The translations under genes were made by a program, and so were the position numbers. This document shows, piece by piece, positions 44,692-54,226 of a DNA stretch of 64,000 nt; the first letter of the stretch is position 1, and every line of letters starts with the position of its first letter. Source of the DNA: Sulfidibacter corallicola (lineage in GTDB: Bacteria; Acidobacteriota; Holophagae; Acanthopleuribacterales; Acanthopleuribacteraceae); assembly GCF_017498545.1 (NCBI RefSeq), contig NZ_CP071793.1, positions 6,461,001-6,525,000 of the forward strand, in the 5' to 3' direction. Under the pieces are notes generated by a model that did no database searches, was not told the DNA's origin, and saw only the letters and a program-made list of their open reading frames with translations.

Positions 44692-45447
44692 TTACAGGAG
44701 TCGACCTTGATGCTCAACTATTTTTTGGGCGACCACCGCCAGGGCGTGATGCACGTTCATGGATCGCTTGTAGCCGTGCATGGGGATATAAACCAGTTCG
44801 TCACAGCGTTCGCGGAGTGCCGCGGCGATGCCGTAGCTCTCGTTGCCCAGCAGGAGACGACAGGCCGGCGGCGGTTGCCAATCGCGGATGTCGCGGGCAC
44901 GTTCGGCGCATTCGAGACCGATCACGGGGACGTCGGAGGCGGTCAAGTAGGCTGCCAGATCCGTTTCGAGCCGGCAGGGAATCCACCGTTGGGCGCCGCG
45001 TGCCGCGCGAACCAGGCGTGGATGGTCGAGGCGCAGGCCGGCCGTGGCGTGAACCAGGCCGGAGAAGCCGAAATTGTCGATCAGCCGCAGGACCGAGCCC
45101 ACGTTGAAGGCACTGCGCACCTGATCCAGCACCACCTCCACCGCGAATGTGGGTTGCCAGCTCAGCGGGTGGTCTTCGGTTTCGGGTGTCGCCTCCGTTC
45201 CCGCCAGAGCCTGGTGGAACCGCAGCAGCTCGTTCAGGGCCTCGTGCGGTGCCAGCCATGGGGGGATCGCGAAGCGGTCGAGCTCGGCGGCCTCGGTCAA
45301 TTCACCGTATCGCCGCCGGAACTCTGGCCCGTGGGCCTCCGGTGCGGCTTGGGCCCAAGCCACCAACTCGGCCAGCAGCGCGTGCTGGCGGCGGGCCGCC
45401 AGCCGCGACCACTTGCGAAGGCTGATCGATCTAGCAGACTTTTCCAT
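44692..45447 (-). CDS. SpoU/TrmH-family RNA 2'-O-methyltransferase
   Basis: 251 residues. The start lies inside metG: ATG 45447 overlaps the metG stop region by 17 bases, suggesting translational coupling. The SPOUT knot motifs are AFNVGSVLRLIDNFGFSGL (motif 1 with Asn and Arg), LLLGNESYGI (motif 2 with Glu) and IPMHGYKRSMNVHHALAV (motif 3; the usual SLNVS is SMNVH here). The N-terminal 90 residues are a charged helical extension. It should methylate a ribose in tRNA or rRNA using SAM; the target cannot be told. Its position after metG supports a translation role. Confidence 0.85.
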   Translation of the reverse strand: MEKSARSISLRKWSRLAARRQHALLAELVAWAQAAPEAHGPEFRRRYGELTEAAELDRFAIPPWLAPHEALNELLRFHQALAGTEATPETEDHPLSWQPTFAVEVVLDQVRSAFNVGSVLRLIDNFGFSGLVHATAGLRLDHPRLVRAARGAQRWIPCRLETDLAAYLTASDVPVIGLECAERARDIRDWQPPPACRLLLGNESYGIAAALRERCDELVYIPMHGYKRSMNVHHALAVVAQKIVEHQGRLL

Positions 45448-47563
45448 TTTGAATCTGATCGGTGCGAAGGGGGGCGTCGCCGACCGTCAGCGCCTGATCG
45501 TCGAAGAGCACCTGATGGTCGACCACTTTGAACGGCGCACCCTTGAACACGTCGATCCCGATCTCATCGTGCTGGACTTTCTGGTCGGCGACCGAAACCA
45601 ACTGACCCACCTCGAAGGGGGCCGCATCCAGCAATTCCGTTTTCTTGCGTTTCTCGGCGGCCAGCAGCATGCCCTCGGAGATCATGCCCTGAAGCTCGGC
45701 CGGTTTTAGGTTCGCCAACACAAACACCTGGCGGTCCTGGAGTTGGGCGGCTTCGTAGTGTTTCGCGAGGGCCGCCACGATCTGGCGTTGCCGTCCCTCG
45801 CCAAGGTCCACCGACAGCAGGAAGCTGCGGTTGGCGTGGGGATGGGGCTCCACCTTGTCGATGCGGCCCACCACGATCTGGAAGCGACCGAATTCCGGGC
45901 TGTTGCCGCTGAATTTGCGCGCCAGTTTTTGGGCCCGTTCCTTTTCGAGTTTGGCGTAGAGGATCTCCGGCTGCCCGATGCGGTGGCCGTCGAGCCCGCG
46001 GAACTCGGTGCCCTGGGCCCAGGCCGGGTGATCCAAGGCCATGATTTCGAAGACCCGCCGTGCCGTTCCCGGCATGTAGGGTCCGAGTGCGATGGCGATG
46101 TTGCGCACCAGGTAGGCCAGCAGCGATACGGTCATGTGGGCCTGATCGCGGTCTTCCTTGATCTTTTTGAAGGGTGCCTGGGATTGGAAGAACTTGTTGC
46201 CCATGTCGCCCAGGTTCAGGATGTGGCGCAGGCCGTCGCGCAGCCGGACCTCTTCCAGGGCCTGGGTCAGCTTTTCCCATTCGGCGCGGCACGACGCCAC
46301 GAATGCCTCGTGGTCCGCGTCCAGCGGTAGGTCGCGAATCTCTCCGTCGAAGTTCTTTTTCAGGTAGACCATCGATCGGTTCACCAGATTGCCGATGTTG
46401 TCGGTGAACTCGGAATTGACGCGCTCGAAGAACTCCTCCCATTTGAAGGCCGAATCGTTGCGTTCCGGACGGATCAGCAACAGATAGAAGCGCCACAGGT
46501 CGATGGGGATACCGGTGGAAACGACGTCGGTGCCGAAGACGCCGATGTGGCGCGACTTGGAGAACTTGGTGTCCTCGTAATTGAGGTACTCGGTGCTGTT
46601 GATGTGGTGCAGCAACGACCAGTTGACGCCCGTGCCGAGCAGGCAGGCGGGGAAGATCACGGTGTGGAACGGAATGTTGTCCTTGGCCATGAACTGGTAG
46701 AGTTCCACTTCGTCGGGGTTGTGCCACCATTCTTTCCAGTCGTCGAAGTCTTTGGCGGTAATGGAGATGTAGCCGATAGGCGCGTCGTACCAAACGTAGA
46801 AGACCTTGTCTTCGAAACCGGGTTTGGGCACGGGAATGCCCCATTTCAGGTCGCGTGTGATGGGACGGGGTTGCAGCCCCTGGTCCAGCCAGGCGTTGGT
46901 GGTTTGGATCGCGTTGCGGGTCCAGCGACCTTCCTTCGAGGATTTCTCGAACCAGGCCTGCAGTCCTGGCTGTAGTTTGTCCAGCTTGAGATACAAATGG
47001 GTGGTCGGCTTGCGCACGGGCGGGTTCCCGCAGATCTTGCAACGCGGTGAGAGCAGCTTCTCCGGATCCAGCAGGCTGCCGCAGTTGTCACACTGATCGC
47101 CGCGTGCGTCTTCGTAACCGCAATTGGGACAGGTGCCTTCCACGAAGCGATCGGCCAGGAACATCGCGTCGTGCTCGCAGTAGGTGCGCTCTTCGGTTTT
47201 CTCCGTGATCAACCCGTTTCGATCCAAATCCTTGAAAATCGCTTGGGCGACTTCCGTCTGTTCCTCCGTCGAGGTGCGGCCGAAGGTGTCGAAAGAGATG
47301 TCGAAGATCCTGTAGATCTCCGTGTGGATCGCGTAATACTTGTCGCAAATCTCGCGAGGTGTGAGGCCTTCTTCGCGGGCCTTGTTCTCGGTGGCCGTGC
47401 CGTATTCGTCGGTGCCGCATACGTAGCGCGTCTCGTAACCGCGGGATCGGCAGAAGCGAGCGTATACATCGGCGGAGAGGACGCATCCGATGATGTTACC
47501 CAGGTGAGGTACGTTGTTGACGTAGGGCAGGGCCGAGGTGATCAGCTTTTTCTTCTGGGCCAT
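45431..47563 (-). CDS. metG: Methionyl-tRNA synthetase
   Basis: 710 residues. The class I signature HIGH appears as HLGN in SALPYVNNVPHLGNIIG, and KMSKS as KFSKS. The zinc-binding connective region has CPNCG, CDNCG and CKICG clusters, as in the MetG1/MetRS1 type. The anticodon-binding helical domain follows. Residues about 605-710 form a Trbp111/EMAPII-like tRNA-binding domain (IVVGRIDKVEPHPHANRSFLL). It charges initiator and elongator tRNA-Met. The trmH-like gene overlaps its 3' end; moaE lies 148 bases upstream. Confidence 0.96.
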   Translation of the reverse strand: MAQKKKLITSALPYVNNVPHLGNIIGCVLSADVYARFCRSRGYETRYVCGTDEYGTATENKAREEGLTPREICDKYYAIHTEIYRIFDISFDTFGRTSTEEQTEVAQAIFKDLDRNGLITEKTEERTYCEHDAMFLADRFVEGTCPNCGYEDARGDQCDNCGSLLDPEKLLSPRCKICGNPPVRKPTTHLYLKLDKLQPGLQAWFEKSSKEGRWTRNAIQTTNAWLDQGLQPRPITRDLKWGIPVPKPGFEDKVFYVWYDAPIGYISITAKDFDDWKEWWHNPDEVELYQFMAKDNIPFHTVIFPACLLGTGVNWSLLHHINSTEYLNYEDTKFSKSRHIGVFGTDVVSTGIPIDLWRFYLLLIRPERNDSAFKWEEFFERVNSEFTDNIGNLVNRSMVYLKKNFDGEIRDLPLDADHEAFVASCRAEWEKLTQALEEVRLRDGLRHILNLGDMGNKFFQSQAPFKKIKEDRDQAHMTVSLLAYLVRNIAIALGPYMPGTARRVFEIMALDHPAWAQGTEFRGLDGHRIGQPEILYAKLEKERAQKLARKFSGNSPEFGRFQIVVGRIDKVEPHPHANRSFLLSVDLGEGRQRQIVAALAKHYEAAQLQDRQVFVLANLKPAELQGMISEGMLLAAEKRKKTELLDAAPFEVGQLVSVADQKVQHDEIGIDVFKGAPFKVVDHQVLFDDQALTVGDAPLRTDQIQNGKVC

Positions 47564-47711
47564 GGTGACTATCCCCCGATACCGAGTCGCGGCACAAGCG
47601 GCCGCACTTTCGTTGATAGGGGCGCATTGTACCTCAATTCATCGGCCCGCCCAACGGCAAGTTCCGCCGGATGTGACTCCGATGGGCCTCCGTTCGGGAT
47701 CTCCCCGCGGT

Positions 47712-48260
47712 TCAGTTTTTCGGCGGGGCGGACGACGCTTCGGAATCCTCCAGATGCAGGTGGTTCCGGCAGCAGCCTTCTTCCGGGTGCAGCCATTCGC
47801 TCTCCCCGTCGCGATAGAACTCTTTTTTCCAGATCGGCACGTCGCGCTTGATGCGGTCGATCACGTAGCGCAAGGCCTCGAAGCCCTCGGGACGGTGTGG
47901 TGCACTGACGGTTATATATATAGATGAGGCGCCCACGTCCATTTCACCGAAGCGGTGGACCACCTGAACGCGCCGTACGTCCGGCCACTTCTCGGCCACG
48001 CCGGCGGCGACTCGTCGCATTTCCGCCTCGGCCATGCCCTCGTAGGCCTCGTAGGCCAAGCGAACCACCGGCCGGCCGAGGTGGTGGTTGCGGACCGTTC
48101 CCGAGAAGGTGAGCACGGCGCCGCATGCGGGATGAACGGCACCGCGGTTGAGCGCCTCGATGTCGATGGGCGCGCGAATCACGGCGACCTCGCATTCGAG
48201 ACCTTTCCTTTCGGTGGACGTGCCGTTGGCGCTGGTGTCGGTCGATGGGGATTGGCTCAC
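47712..48260 (-). CDS. moaE: Molybdopterin synthase catalytic subunit MoaE
   Basis: GTG 48260 is five bases after GGGAGG, which is formed by the last codons of moaD; this gives 182 residues. Family motifs are FSGTVRNHHLGRPVVRLAYEAYEGMAE, VHRFGEMDVG, APHRPEGFEALRYVID and the catalytic-Lys stretch DVPIWKKEFY. With thiocarboxylated MoaD it converts cyclic pyranopterin monophosphate to molybdopterin. N- and C-terminal tails of about 25 residues extend beyond the E. coli length. No other moa, moe or mog genes are in the window. Confidence 0.92.
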   Translation of the reverse strand: MSQSPSTDTSANGTSTERKGLECEVAVIRAPIDIEALNRGAVHPACGAVLTFSGTVRNHHLGRPVVRLAYEAYEGMAEAEMRRVAAGVAEKWPDVRRVQVVHRFGEMDVGASSIYITVSAPHRPEGFEALRYVIDRIKRDVPIWKKEFYRDGESEWLHPEEGCCRNHLHLEDSEASSAPPKN

Positions 48261-48262
48261 GA

Positions 48263-48541
48263 TCAACCTCCCGATACCGGCGGAATGAGCGCGATCTCGT
48301 CGTTGGGATCGAGTTGCGGATCTTCGAGACAGAAGGCCTGGTTGACGGCCAACCGCGTCACCGAACGCATGGCCGAAAGGGCCGGGTGGGCTTCGAAGAA
48401 GCGGCCCAGCAGTTGGCTGCCGGACAACGGTGTTTCACTCGAGCAGGTCCAAATGTCCGTCCCGGTTTTCTCGCGCAACACCGCGAACAGGTGGACGCGG
48501 TAATCGAGAGCGCGACGTACCGCGGGAGCTGAGTCCGACAT
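48263..48541 (-). CDS. moaD: Molybdopterin synthase sulphur-carrier subunit MoaD
   Basis: ATG 48541 with AGGAG upstream gives 92 residues. It has the beta-grasp pattern (YRVHLFAVLREKTG, VNQAFC, DEIALIPPVSGG) and ends in the Gly-Gly needed for adenylation and thiocarboxylation by MoeB. The stop is two bases before the moaE start. The GGA-GGT codons for the terminal glycines double as the moaE ribosome site. Confidence 0.92.
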   Translation of the reverse strand: MSDSAPAVRRALDYRVHLFAVLREKTGTDIWTCSSETPLSGSQLLGRFFEAHPALSAMRSVTRLAVNQAFCLEDPQLDPNDEIALIPPVSGG

Positions 48542-49091
48542 GGCAAACTCCTTGGCATCCGAAACCGCGGTGGTCGCGGTCCGGGTCGATGCCCCCATTG
48601 TACCCGAAGCGTGCTAGAACGCGACGTTTGGTGTGGAATCTATGGTAACCGATTGCCATGTTTCGGGTTGTGATCTCGGCGCCGGTTTGGAAAAGGTTCG
48701 GCGTCGTTCCCGGTCCTCGGGCTCGGTCGCCGGGTCGTCGCGGAACCGGGTGGGGGAAGGGTGAAAAATGTGTGAGTGAGACGAGTTTCGGTCGTCACGA
48801 CTAAGTCCCTCTGAGAGAAGGAGTTGGGGGATGTGGCTCGGGAAAGCCTGTAAGCGCTTTGCTTTGTTTTGGTTTCAGAATTTCTTTGAGCGAAACGTCC
48901 GTTTGTGGGGATTCTGTCATTGGAATGGCCCTACCCCTCCGCTATAATGGGCGCTTATTTGGTAAGCCGAAGAATCTACTCGATGGAAGAGTTTCTTCGG
49001 GCACAAGAGCGATTTGCTTATTGGTTCAAGCCTATCGCGCACCATCGCCTAAATCCCGCTTCTCAACCTCTTCTCCCACGAGGCCTTTTCG
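48542..49091. other. Intergenic region between moaD and the YfcC-type transporter
   Basis: 550 bases between divergent genes. It holds the promoter listed at 48920-48948 and a long purine-rich leader. No gene or RNA was recognised. Confidence 0.45.
48920..48948 (+). promoter_or_regulatory. Sigma70-type promoter for the YfcC-type transporter gene
   Basis: TTGGAA (48920-48925) and a perfect TATAAT (48943-48948) are separated by exactly 17 bases. The expected transcript starts near 48955, leaving a leader of about 135 bases before ATG 49092. Confidence 0.7.
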
Positions 49092-50531
49092 ATGTTTTCC
49101 TTTCTTTCGAGAATGCAGGTCCCTCATGTTTTCGCTCTGATCCTTGGCGTGATTTTGGTTTGCTCCCTGTTTACCTATGTGATTCCTTCAGGCAGCTATG
49201 AGCGTGAGCAGGTAGAGATAAAGGGAACTACACGCAACGTCGTCGTGCCGGGTTCTTACCAAGAGATCCCCAAACACTACAGTCTGGACGGGATCTTCTT
49301 GGACAAGAAAGTCGATGGAAAGGCCCAACCGACGAGTGTTCATGGGTTTTTGAGTGCCGTTCCGCGTGGCATGGAAAAAGCCTCTGGCATCATATTCTTC
49401 ATCTTCGTCATCGGTGGAGTCTTCGGCATTTTGCAACGGATCGGGGTTATCACTGCCGCCATCCAAGCCATTATCGATCGATTTGGCGAACGCGGCCCAT
49501 TTTTGACCGTTTTGGTCATGGTGTTATTGTCGATTGGTGGGTCGACCATGGGCATGGGCGAAGAGTTCATTCCGCTGGTACCCATTTTTGTGTTGATTGC
49601 CGAAAAACTGGGTTACGACCGGGTTTTCGGTATGGCGGTCGTCATTCTTTCGGCTCAGGTCGGTTTTGCCGCGGCCACCACCAACCCCTTCACGGTGGTC
49701 ATCGCTCAAGGGATCGCCGAAGTAAAGCTGTACAGCGGTTGGTGGTTCCGGCTCATTTTTTATGCGGTGATCATGTCGATCACGGTCATTTACCTGCTGC
49801 GCTACGGCGCACGAGTGAAACGGGACCCCCAAGCGTCGTTGGTGCACGGCATCGATGCAGAAATTGCCGAGATCCAGACTGTTGCCTTCACGGCGCGGCA
49901 CAGTGTCATCATTCTCGCCTGTATCCTGCTCTTCGTTGGTATTCTGGCCGGGGTCATTCATTACCACTGGGATTTCGCTCAAATGGGTGGTGGTTTTTTC
50001 CTGATGGGTCTCGTCGCCGCGGCGGTCGCCGGACTTTCCGCCAACGAGGCCGCACGGGCCTTCGTCAAGGGCATGGAAGAGATGGTCGTCGCGGCCCTGG
50101 TCGTGGGCTTCGCACGGGGCATCGAGATCGTGCTCACCAATTCGCAGATCATGGATACCGTCATCCACTACGCCTCCAGCGGCCTCTCGGGTCTTCCCAA
50201 GTACGTGGCCGTCCAGGGCATGCTTCTGTTTCAAACGCTTCTCAATTTCCTGATTCCCTCCGGGTCCGGTCAGGCCGCGGTCACCATGCCGCTCATGGCG
50301 CCGCTGGCCGATGTGCTGGAGATCAGTCGCCAAACCGCGGTATTCGCCTTCCAGTGCGGCGACGGGTTTTCCAACCTGATCATCCCGACCTCGGGAATCT
50401 TGATGTCCATGCTCAGCCTGGCGCACATCCCGTTCGAGCGCTGGCTGCGCTTCATGATCCCGCTCTTTCTCATTTTCTTGGGTACTTCCGCCGCATTTTT
50501 GGTGCTTGCGGTGGTCATCGGCTTCAGTTGA
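49092..50531 (+). CDS. YfcC/DcuC-superfamily inner-membrane transporter
   Basis: 479 residues with about twelve hydrophobic segments. The N-terminus PHVFALILGVILVCSLFTYVIPSGSYER, then IGGVFGILQRIGVI, GGSTMGMGEEFIPLVPI, FAAATTNPFTVVIAQ, LNFLIPSGSGQAAVTMPLMAPLADVL and GDGFSNLIIPTSG are all typical of the YfcC family. Members are annotated as basic amino-acid or short peptide-related antiporters; the substrate cannot be assigned here. It is monocistronic with its own promoter; no peptidase or deiminase genes accompany it. Confidence 0.88.
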   Translation: MFSFLSRMQVPHVFALILGVILVCSLFTYVIPSGSYEREQVEIKGTTRNVVVPGSYQEIPKHYSLDGIFLDKKVDGKAQPTSVHGFLSAVPRGMEKASGIIFFIFVIGGVFGILQRIGVITAAIQAIIDRFGERGPFLTVLVMVLLSIGGSTMGMGEEFIPLVPIFVLIAEKLGYDRVFGMAVVILSAQVGFAAATTNPFTVVIAQGIAEVKLYSGWWFRLIFYAVIMSITVIYLLRYGARVKRDPQASLVHGIDAEIAEIQTVAFTARHSVIILACILLFVGILAGVIHYHWDFAQMGGGFFLMGLVAAAVAGLSANEAARAFVKGMEEMVVAALVVGFARGIEIVLTNSQIMDTVIHYASSGLSGLPKYVAVQGMLLFQTLLNFLIPSGSGQAAVTMPLMAPLADVLEISRQTAVFAFQCGDGFSNLIIPTSGILMSMLSLAHIPFERWLRFMIPLFLIFLGTSAAFLVLAVVIGFS

Positions 50532-51489
50532 ACCTATAGAATAGAGCAAGAGCCTCCAACCAAACATCTTCAATCCGAAAAACCGAAAAACGAAAACCAA
50601 TCCCCGAGCGGAACGAGTTCAGGCATCTTTGGGAGAGCGGCTCGACTCCATGCTGCAAAGATTGCCGACAAAACCCAACGAATCGTTTATGGACATCCAT
50701 ATATCGATCATCGATGTCCCTTCCATTTCTCACTTGGTATGAGATGTTTTTCCAAGATGTCCGATTGGACACCTTTTCATTGCATTCATTTTTTTGCTGG
50801 ATATAGATCCACGTTCTCTTGATTGAGAAGTCATGGCAAATCCATTTTTAGAGACATGGTACGGAGGATATTCCATTGGTTAGCTTGCGGAGAAGAAGAC
50901 GAATTCAAGCTCTCAAGCGCGTGGAGCTCTCGAATCAGACCAAGGTCAAGCCGGTCGATCCATCCGAGGAGCTCTCCGGGCAACAGCCTTCATCGGCTGT
51001 CAACGGCAAACGCGATGAGGTCACCTCGACTTCTCGTTGATCAATGGGTGTCGTGCGGCACCCCGGGTCGCCTCTCCACGGAGGGGCGGCTCTTTTGACC
51101 GCACGAAATATCGCGACGGCGCACCGCACGCCGCTCCGAATCTCGGGTTGGACCAGGGAGAAGTGCTTGCACTTCCCGGTCTTCACCCGAGACAGTGAAA
51201 CCTAAAGTGTGCGATTCGGGTGGATGTTATCGTGCAAGATGTTGGAGCGAAACGGGTTGGGGCGAGCAGAGGCGTACTTGGAAAGTACGTCGAGCATCGC
51301 CACGAGACGTTGCAGCCCAACAGATTGTGCGATAGCGCTGCCAAGAATCGCTCAGTTTAGGTGAAAGAGTCTCGAGATCGGGTGTCTCGAGATTTCCAAG
51401 CACAACTCGGGTATGATGATGCCGACGCAAGGCGCCCAGGCGCTCCGTCGATCGCGATCCCGACATCGAATGAAATCTGAGGTAGGCTG
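50532..51489. other. Intergenic stretch upstream of the oxidase cluster
   Basis: About 960 bases. No gene was recognised; frames at 50823-51098 and 51227-51550 lack support. It contains the long imperfect palindrome at 51228-51334. A promoter for the SURF1-cox operon should lie near 51350-51480, but no clear boxes were assigned. Confidence 0.45.
51228..51334. repeat. Long imperfect palindrome, 52-bp arms around GGA
   Basis: The arms 51228-51279 and 51283-51334 align without gaps as inverted repeats; by eye 34 of 52 positions are complementary. The apex is a perfect 7-bp stem (CGTACTT/AAGTACG) around GGA, and the outer ends pair as TATCG/CGATA. No coding sense and no T tract. Confidence 0.7.
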
Positions 51490-52284
51490 TTGATCGGTTA
51501 TTTCCGAGGACGGGAGTTCTCCTTTTCGCTGGAAACCACGGTGCTCGCACTTCTGGCGGCGATGCTGTGCGGGTCGATGAGTTATTGGCAGTGGACGCGC
51601 TACCACGGCAAGAAGGCCTACCTCGCCGAACTGGCCCGCCAAGAGGCTCGCGGCCCGTTGCGGCTCAGCGATGCCGACGGCGACTGGGCCTCGCTGCACC
51701 ACGCCACCGTGCGCGTCAGCGGCACCTTCGACTACGAACGCGAAATGGTGCTGATCAATCGATCGCACCGCGACCAGGCCGGTGTCAAGGTCGTGACACC
51801 GCTTCAGATCCAGGAGGGCGAAACACCGGAAGGCCAAGCCTGGATCCTGGTGGATCGCGGTTTCGTTCCCTACGAGTGGTACGCCACCGATACCGAACAC
51901 GCCCGCTACCGGCCGCAGGGGCGCCAGACCCTGACCGCGCTGGTTCGTCCTGCCCAGGACAAGGCCTTCTTCTTGGCGCCCTCCACCAAGGCCCCGTTGG
52001 AGGGTGAATGGAAGGAGCGCTGGCTGCGCTTGGAAGTGGACAAGATGGCCACCCAGCTTCCCTACGAGGTCCTGCCGATCTTTCTGGAGGCTTCGGAAGA
52101 GCGGGGGGAGGGCGTCTATCCCGTTCCGCTCGCACACGATGTCCTGCCGCCGTCGCGCCATTTGAACTACACCCTGCAGTGGTTGAGTTTCGGCTGTTTC
52201 GGGCTGTTTTTGGGCGTTTTGATTCAATTTCGCCGCGTGCCCGTCAGAGAAAAGGCGAGCCAGGAATCTGAAACCTTTTCATAA
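51490..52284 (+). CDS. SURF1-family cytochrome oxidase assembly protein
   Basis: 264 residues from TTG 51490 (AGGTAGG nearby). Two membrane helices bracket a periplasmic domain: TTVLALLAAMLCGSMSYWQW near the start and LNYTLQWLSFGCFGLFLGVLIQF at the end. SURF1 hallmarks are YWQWTRYHGK, VRVSGTFDYEREMVLINR, GVKVVTPLQI, ILVDRGFVP and the HLNYTLQW motif. SURF1 helps insert haem a into subunit I. It opens a rightward cluster with Sco and CoxB-A-C-D, which fixes its role. Confidence 0.9.
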   Translation: MIGYFRGREFSFSLETTVLALLAAMLCGSMSYWQWTRYHGKKAYLAELARQEARGPLRLSDADGDWASLHHATVRVSGTFDYEREMVLINRSHRDQAGVKVVTPLQIQEGETPEGQAWILVDRGFVPYEWYATDTEHARYRPQGRQTLTALVRPAQDKAFFLAPSTKAPLEGEWKERWLRLEVDKMATQLPYEVLPIFLEASEERGEGVYPVPLAHDVLPPSRHLNYTLQWLSFGCFGLFLGVLIQFRRVPVREKASQESETFS

Positions 52285-52475
52285 ATAACTCTATTGAATG
52301 GGGTTAGGGCGCAAATATCGCCGCCTTGAAGGCAAAGAATTGCCTTGAAAGGGCTTCTGCTTTCACATAAAATATGGGGCCGGTTGGTAGGATACTGTCT
52401 TTCACATATCCCAACGAACATTTCTCGGTAGGCTTCAGCGATCCATCCCTACTGTCCCCACAGGAATATGTCTAC

Positions 52476-53285
52476 ATGCGCCTTTTTTTCGTGTTTGCCC
52501 TACTCGCGTGTTTGGTCTGGTCTGAACCGGCGACGGCTCAGCTCGACACCAAACCCCTCATCGAGGATGTCGGGGTCGACGAGCAGTTGGGAGAACATGT
52601 CAATCTATCGCTGACGCTGACGGATCAACATGGCAAACAGGTACGGTTGTCGGAATATTTCGGGGATGGCAAGCCCGTGGTTCTGGCACCGGTCTATTAT
52701 TCGTGCCCCCAGTTGTGCACCTTGGTGCTCAACGGTGTGCGCGACCTAATCGACGATTTGCCGTTGGAGCTGGGCGAAGATTACCGCGTCATCAACGTCA
52801 GCTTCGATCCCGAGAACACACCGGAACTGGCTGCGAGCAAGGCGGCCAACTACTACCAATCGACCAAAAATCCGACCACTTCCGCCGAAAACTGGCACTT
52901 TCTCACCGGAGAGGCGCCGGCGGTGGAAAATCTGATGAATCAGATCGGATTCCGCTACAAGAAGGTCGACGACCAGTACAGTCACACTAGTGTGATTGTT
53001 CTGCTGTCCCCGAAAGGCGTGATCACCCGGTATGTGTACGGGGTCACCTACCCGGCCAAAGACGTTCGGCTGGGTTTGGTGGAGGCCGCTGAGGGAAAGG
53101 TGGGCAGCACGATCGACAAGGTCTTGATTTATTGCTTCAAGTACGACCCCAAGGCGGGCAAATACGTGAAAGACGCCATGAATATGTTGCGCGCCGGCGG
53201 GGTGTTGACCCTGCTGGTCATGTTGGTGGCGGGATTTTTTCTTTGGAGAAGTGAGCTTTTTAACAGAACGGAGGCAGGCACGTGA
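52476..53285 (+). CDS. SCO1/SenC-family copper chaperone for CuA assembly
   Basis: ATG 52476 gives 269 residues beginning MRLFFVFALLACLVWSEPATAQ (signal peptide). The thioredoxin-like fold has the copper/redox motif YSCPQLC (CxxxC) and a later conserved His in QYSHTSVIVLLSPKG. Unlike short Sco proteins it ends with a membrane helix (GGVLTLLVMLVAGFFLW), so it is anchored at the C-terminus. The stop overlaps the coxB GTG by four bases (GTGA), implying coupling. Confidence 0.9.
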   Translation: MRLFFVFALLACLVWSEPATAQLDTKPLIEDVGVDEQLGEHVNLSLTLTDQHGKQVRLSEYFGDGKPVVLAPVYYSCPQLCTLVLNGVRDLIDDLPLELGEDYRVINVSFDPENTPELAASKAANYYQSTKNPTTSAENWHFLTGEAPAVENLMNQIGFRYKKVDDQYSHTSVIVLLSPKGVITRYVYGVTYPAKDVRLGLVEAAEGKVGSTIDKVLIYCFKYDPKAGKYVKDAMNMLRAGGVLTLLVMLVAGFFLWRSELFNRTEAGT

Positions 53286-54211
53286 TTTCAGATGCTACCG
53301 AAGTTGCCGCTAGGGTGGATTTGGTCCAGATCTTCATCTTTTTGATGATGGCGTTCTGGTTCATCGCCTGTAACGCGGTGCTTGTGTACTTCATGTTGCG
53401 CTACCGGCGCAAGGGACCGGATGACGAGGTATCCGACATCAAAGGCAGCCACATGCTGGAAGTCGTTTGGACCGTCATTCCCATCATCCTCGTTTTCATT
53501 ATTTTCTATGTCGGCGCAAATGTCTGGAAAGACTTGCGCACCCCGCCGGAAGACGCTTACGAAATCAGCGTCACCGCGCAGAAATGGTCTTGGTCGTTCA
53601 AGTACGATCACGGGGCCATCAAAGGTGGCGATCTGTTCGTGCCGCAAGGCGTACCCGTCAAGTTGAACATGATCTCCAACGACGTGATTCACAGCTTTTT
53701 CGTACCCGAGTTTCGCGTCAAGGAAGACGTGGTTCCGTCCATGTACACCAATGTCTGGTTTCAGGCGGAACACGCCGGTGTCTACAACATTTTTTGCACC
53801 GAGTACTGCGGCAAGGATCACTCCCACATGTTGGGCAAGGTCCACGTGTTGGACCCCGACACCTGGGAACACTGGGTAAACACGGGCTTGATGCCCGGTG
53901 AAAAACAATTGACGCCCGTCGAGGCGGGCGAAGCACTGTTCGTGGAGCGCGGCTGTAAGGGCTGCCACTCCATCGACGGAACCAAACTGGTTGGACCCTC
54001 CGTGTTGGACCTGATGGGTCGTGAGGAAATTCTCGAGGGCGGCGAACGTGTGACGGTTGATGACAACTACATCATGGATTCAATCAAGTATCCCGATCGC
54101 CAAATCGTCGCGGGTTATCCGAAAGGGCAGATGCCCTCTTTCGACGGACAGCTCACCAACGAAGATATTTCCAATATCATCACCTACTTGAAAACCATTT
54201 CCTCGGAATAA
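53282..54211 (+). CDS. coxB: Cytochrome c oxidase subunit II with fused cytochrome c domain
   Basis: 309 residues from GTG 53282. Two N-terminal helices (IFIFLMMAFWFIACNAVLVYF and MLEVVWTVIPIILVFIIFYV) are followed by the cupredoxin domain with the CuA site (HSFFVPEFRVKEDVVPSM..., FCTEYCGKDHSHM, giving Cys, Cys, His and Met ligands). The C-terminal cytochrome c domain has C225-x-x-C228-H229 and an axial Met near KGQMPSFD. The fusion makes this a caa3-type oxidase that can take electrons directly into subunit II. Coupled to sco upstream and followed by coxA after 15 bases. Confidence 0.95.
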   Translation: MISDATEVAARVDLVQIFIFLMMAFWFIACNAVLVYFMLRYRRKGPDDEVSDIKGSHMLEVVWTVIPIILVFIIFYVGANVWKDLRTPPEDAYEISVTAQKWSWSFKYDHGAIKGGDLFVPQGVPVKLNMISNDVIHSFFVPEFRVKEDVVPSMYTNVWFQAEHAGVYNIFCTEYCGKDHSHMLGKVHVLDPDTWEHWVNTGLMPGEKQLTPVEAGEALFVERGCKGCHSIDGTKLVGPSVLDLMGREEILEGGERVTVDDNYIMDSIKYPDRQIVAGYPKGQMPSFDGQLTNEDISNIITYLKTISSE

Positions 54212-54226
54212 GGGAGGCGCACGGAA

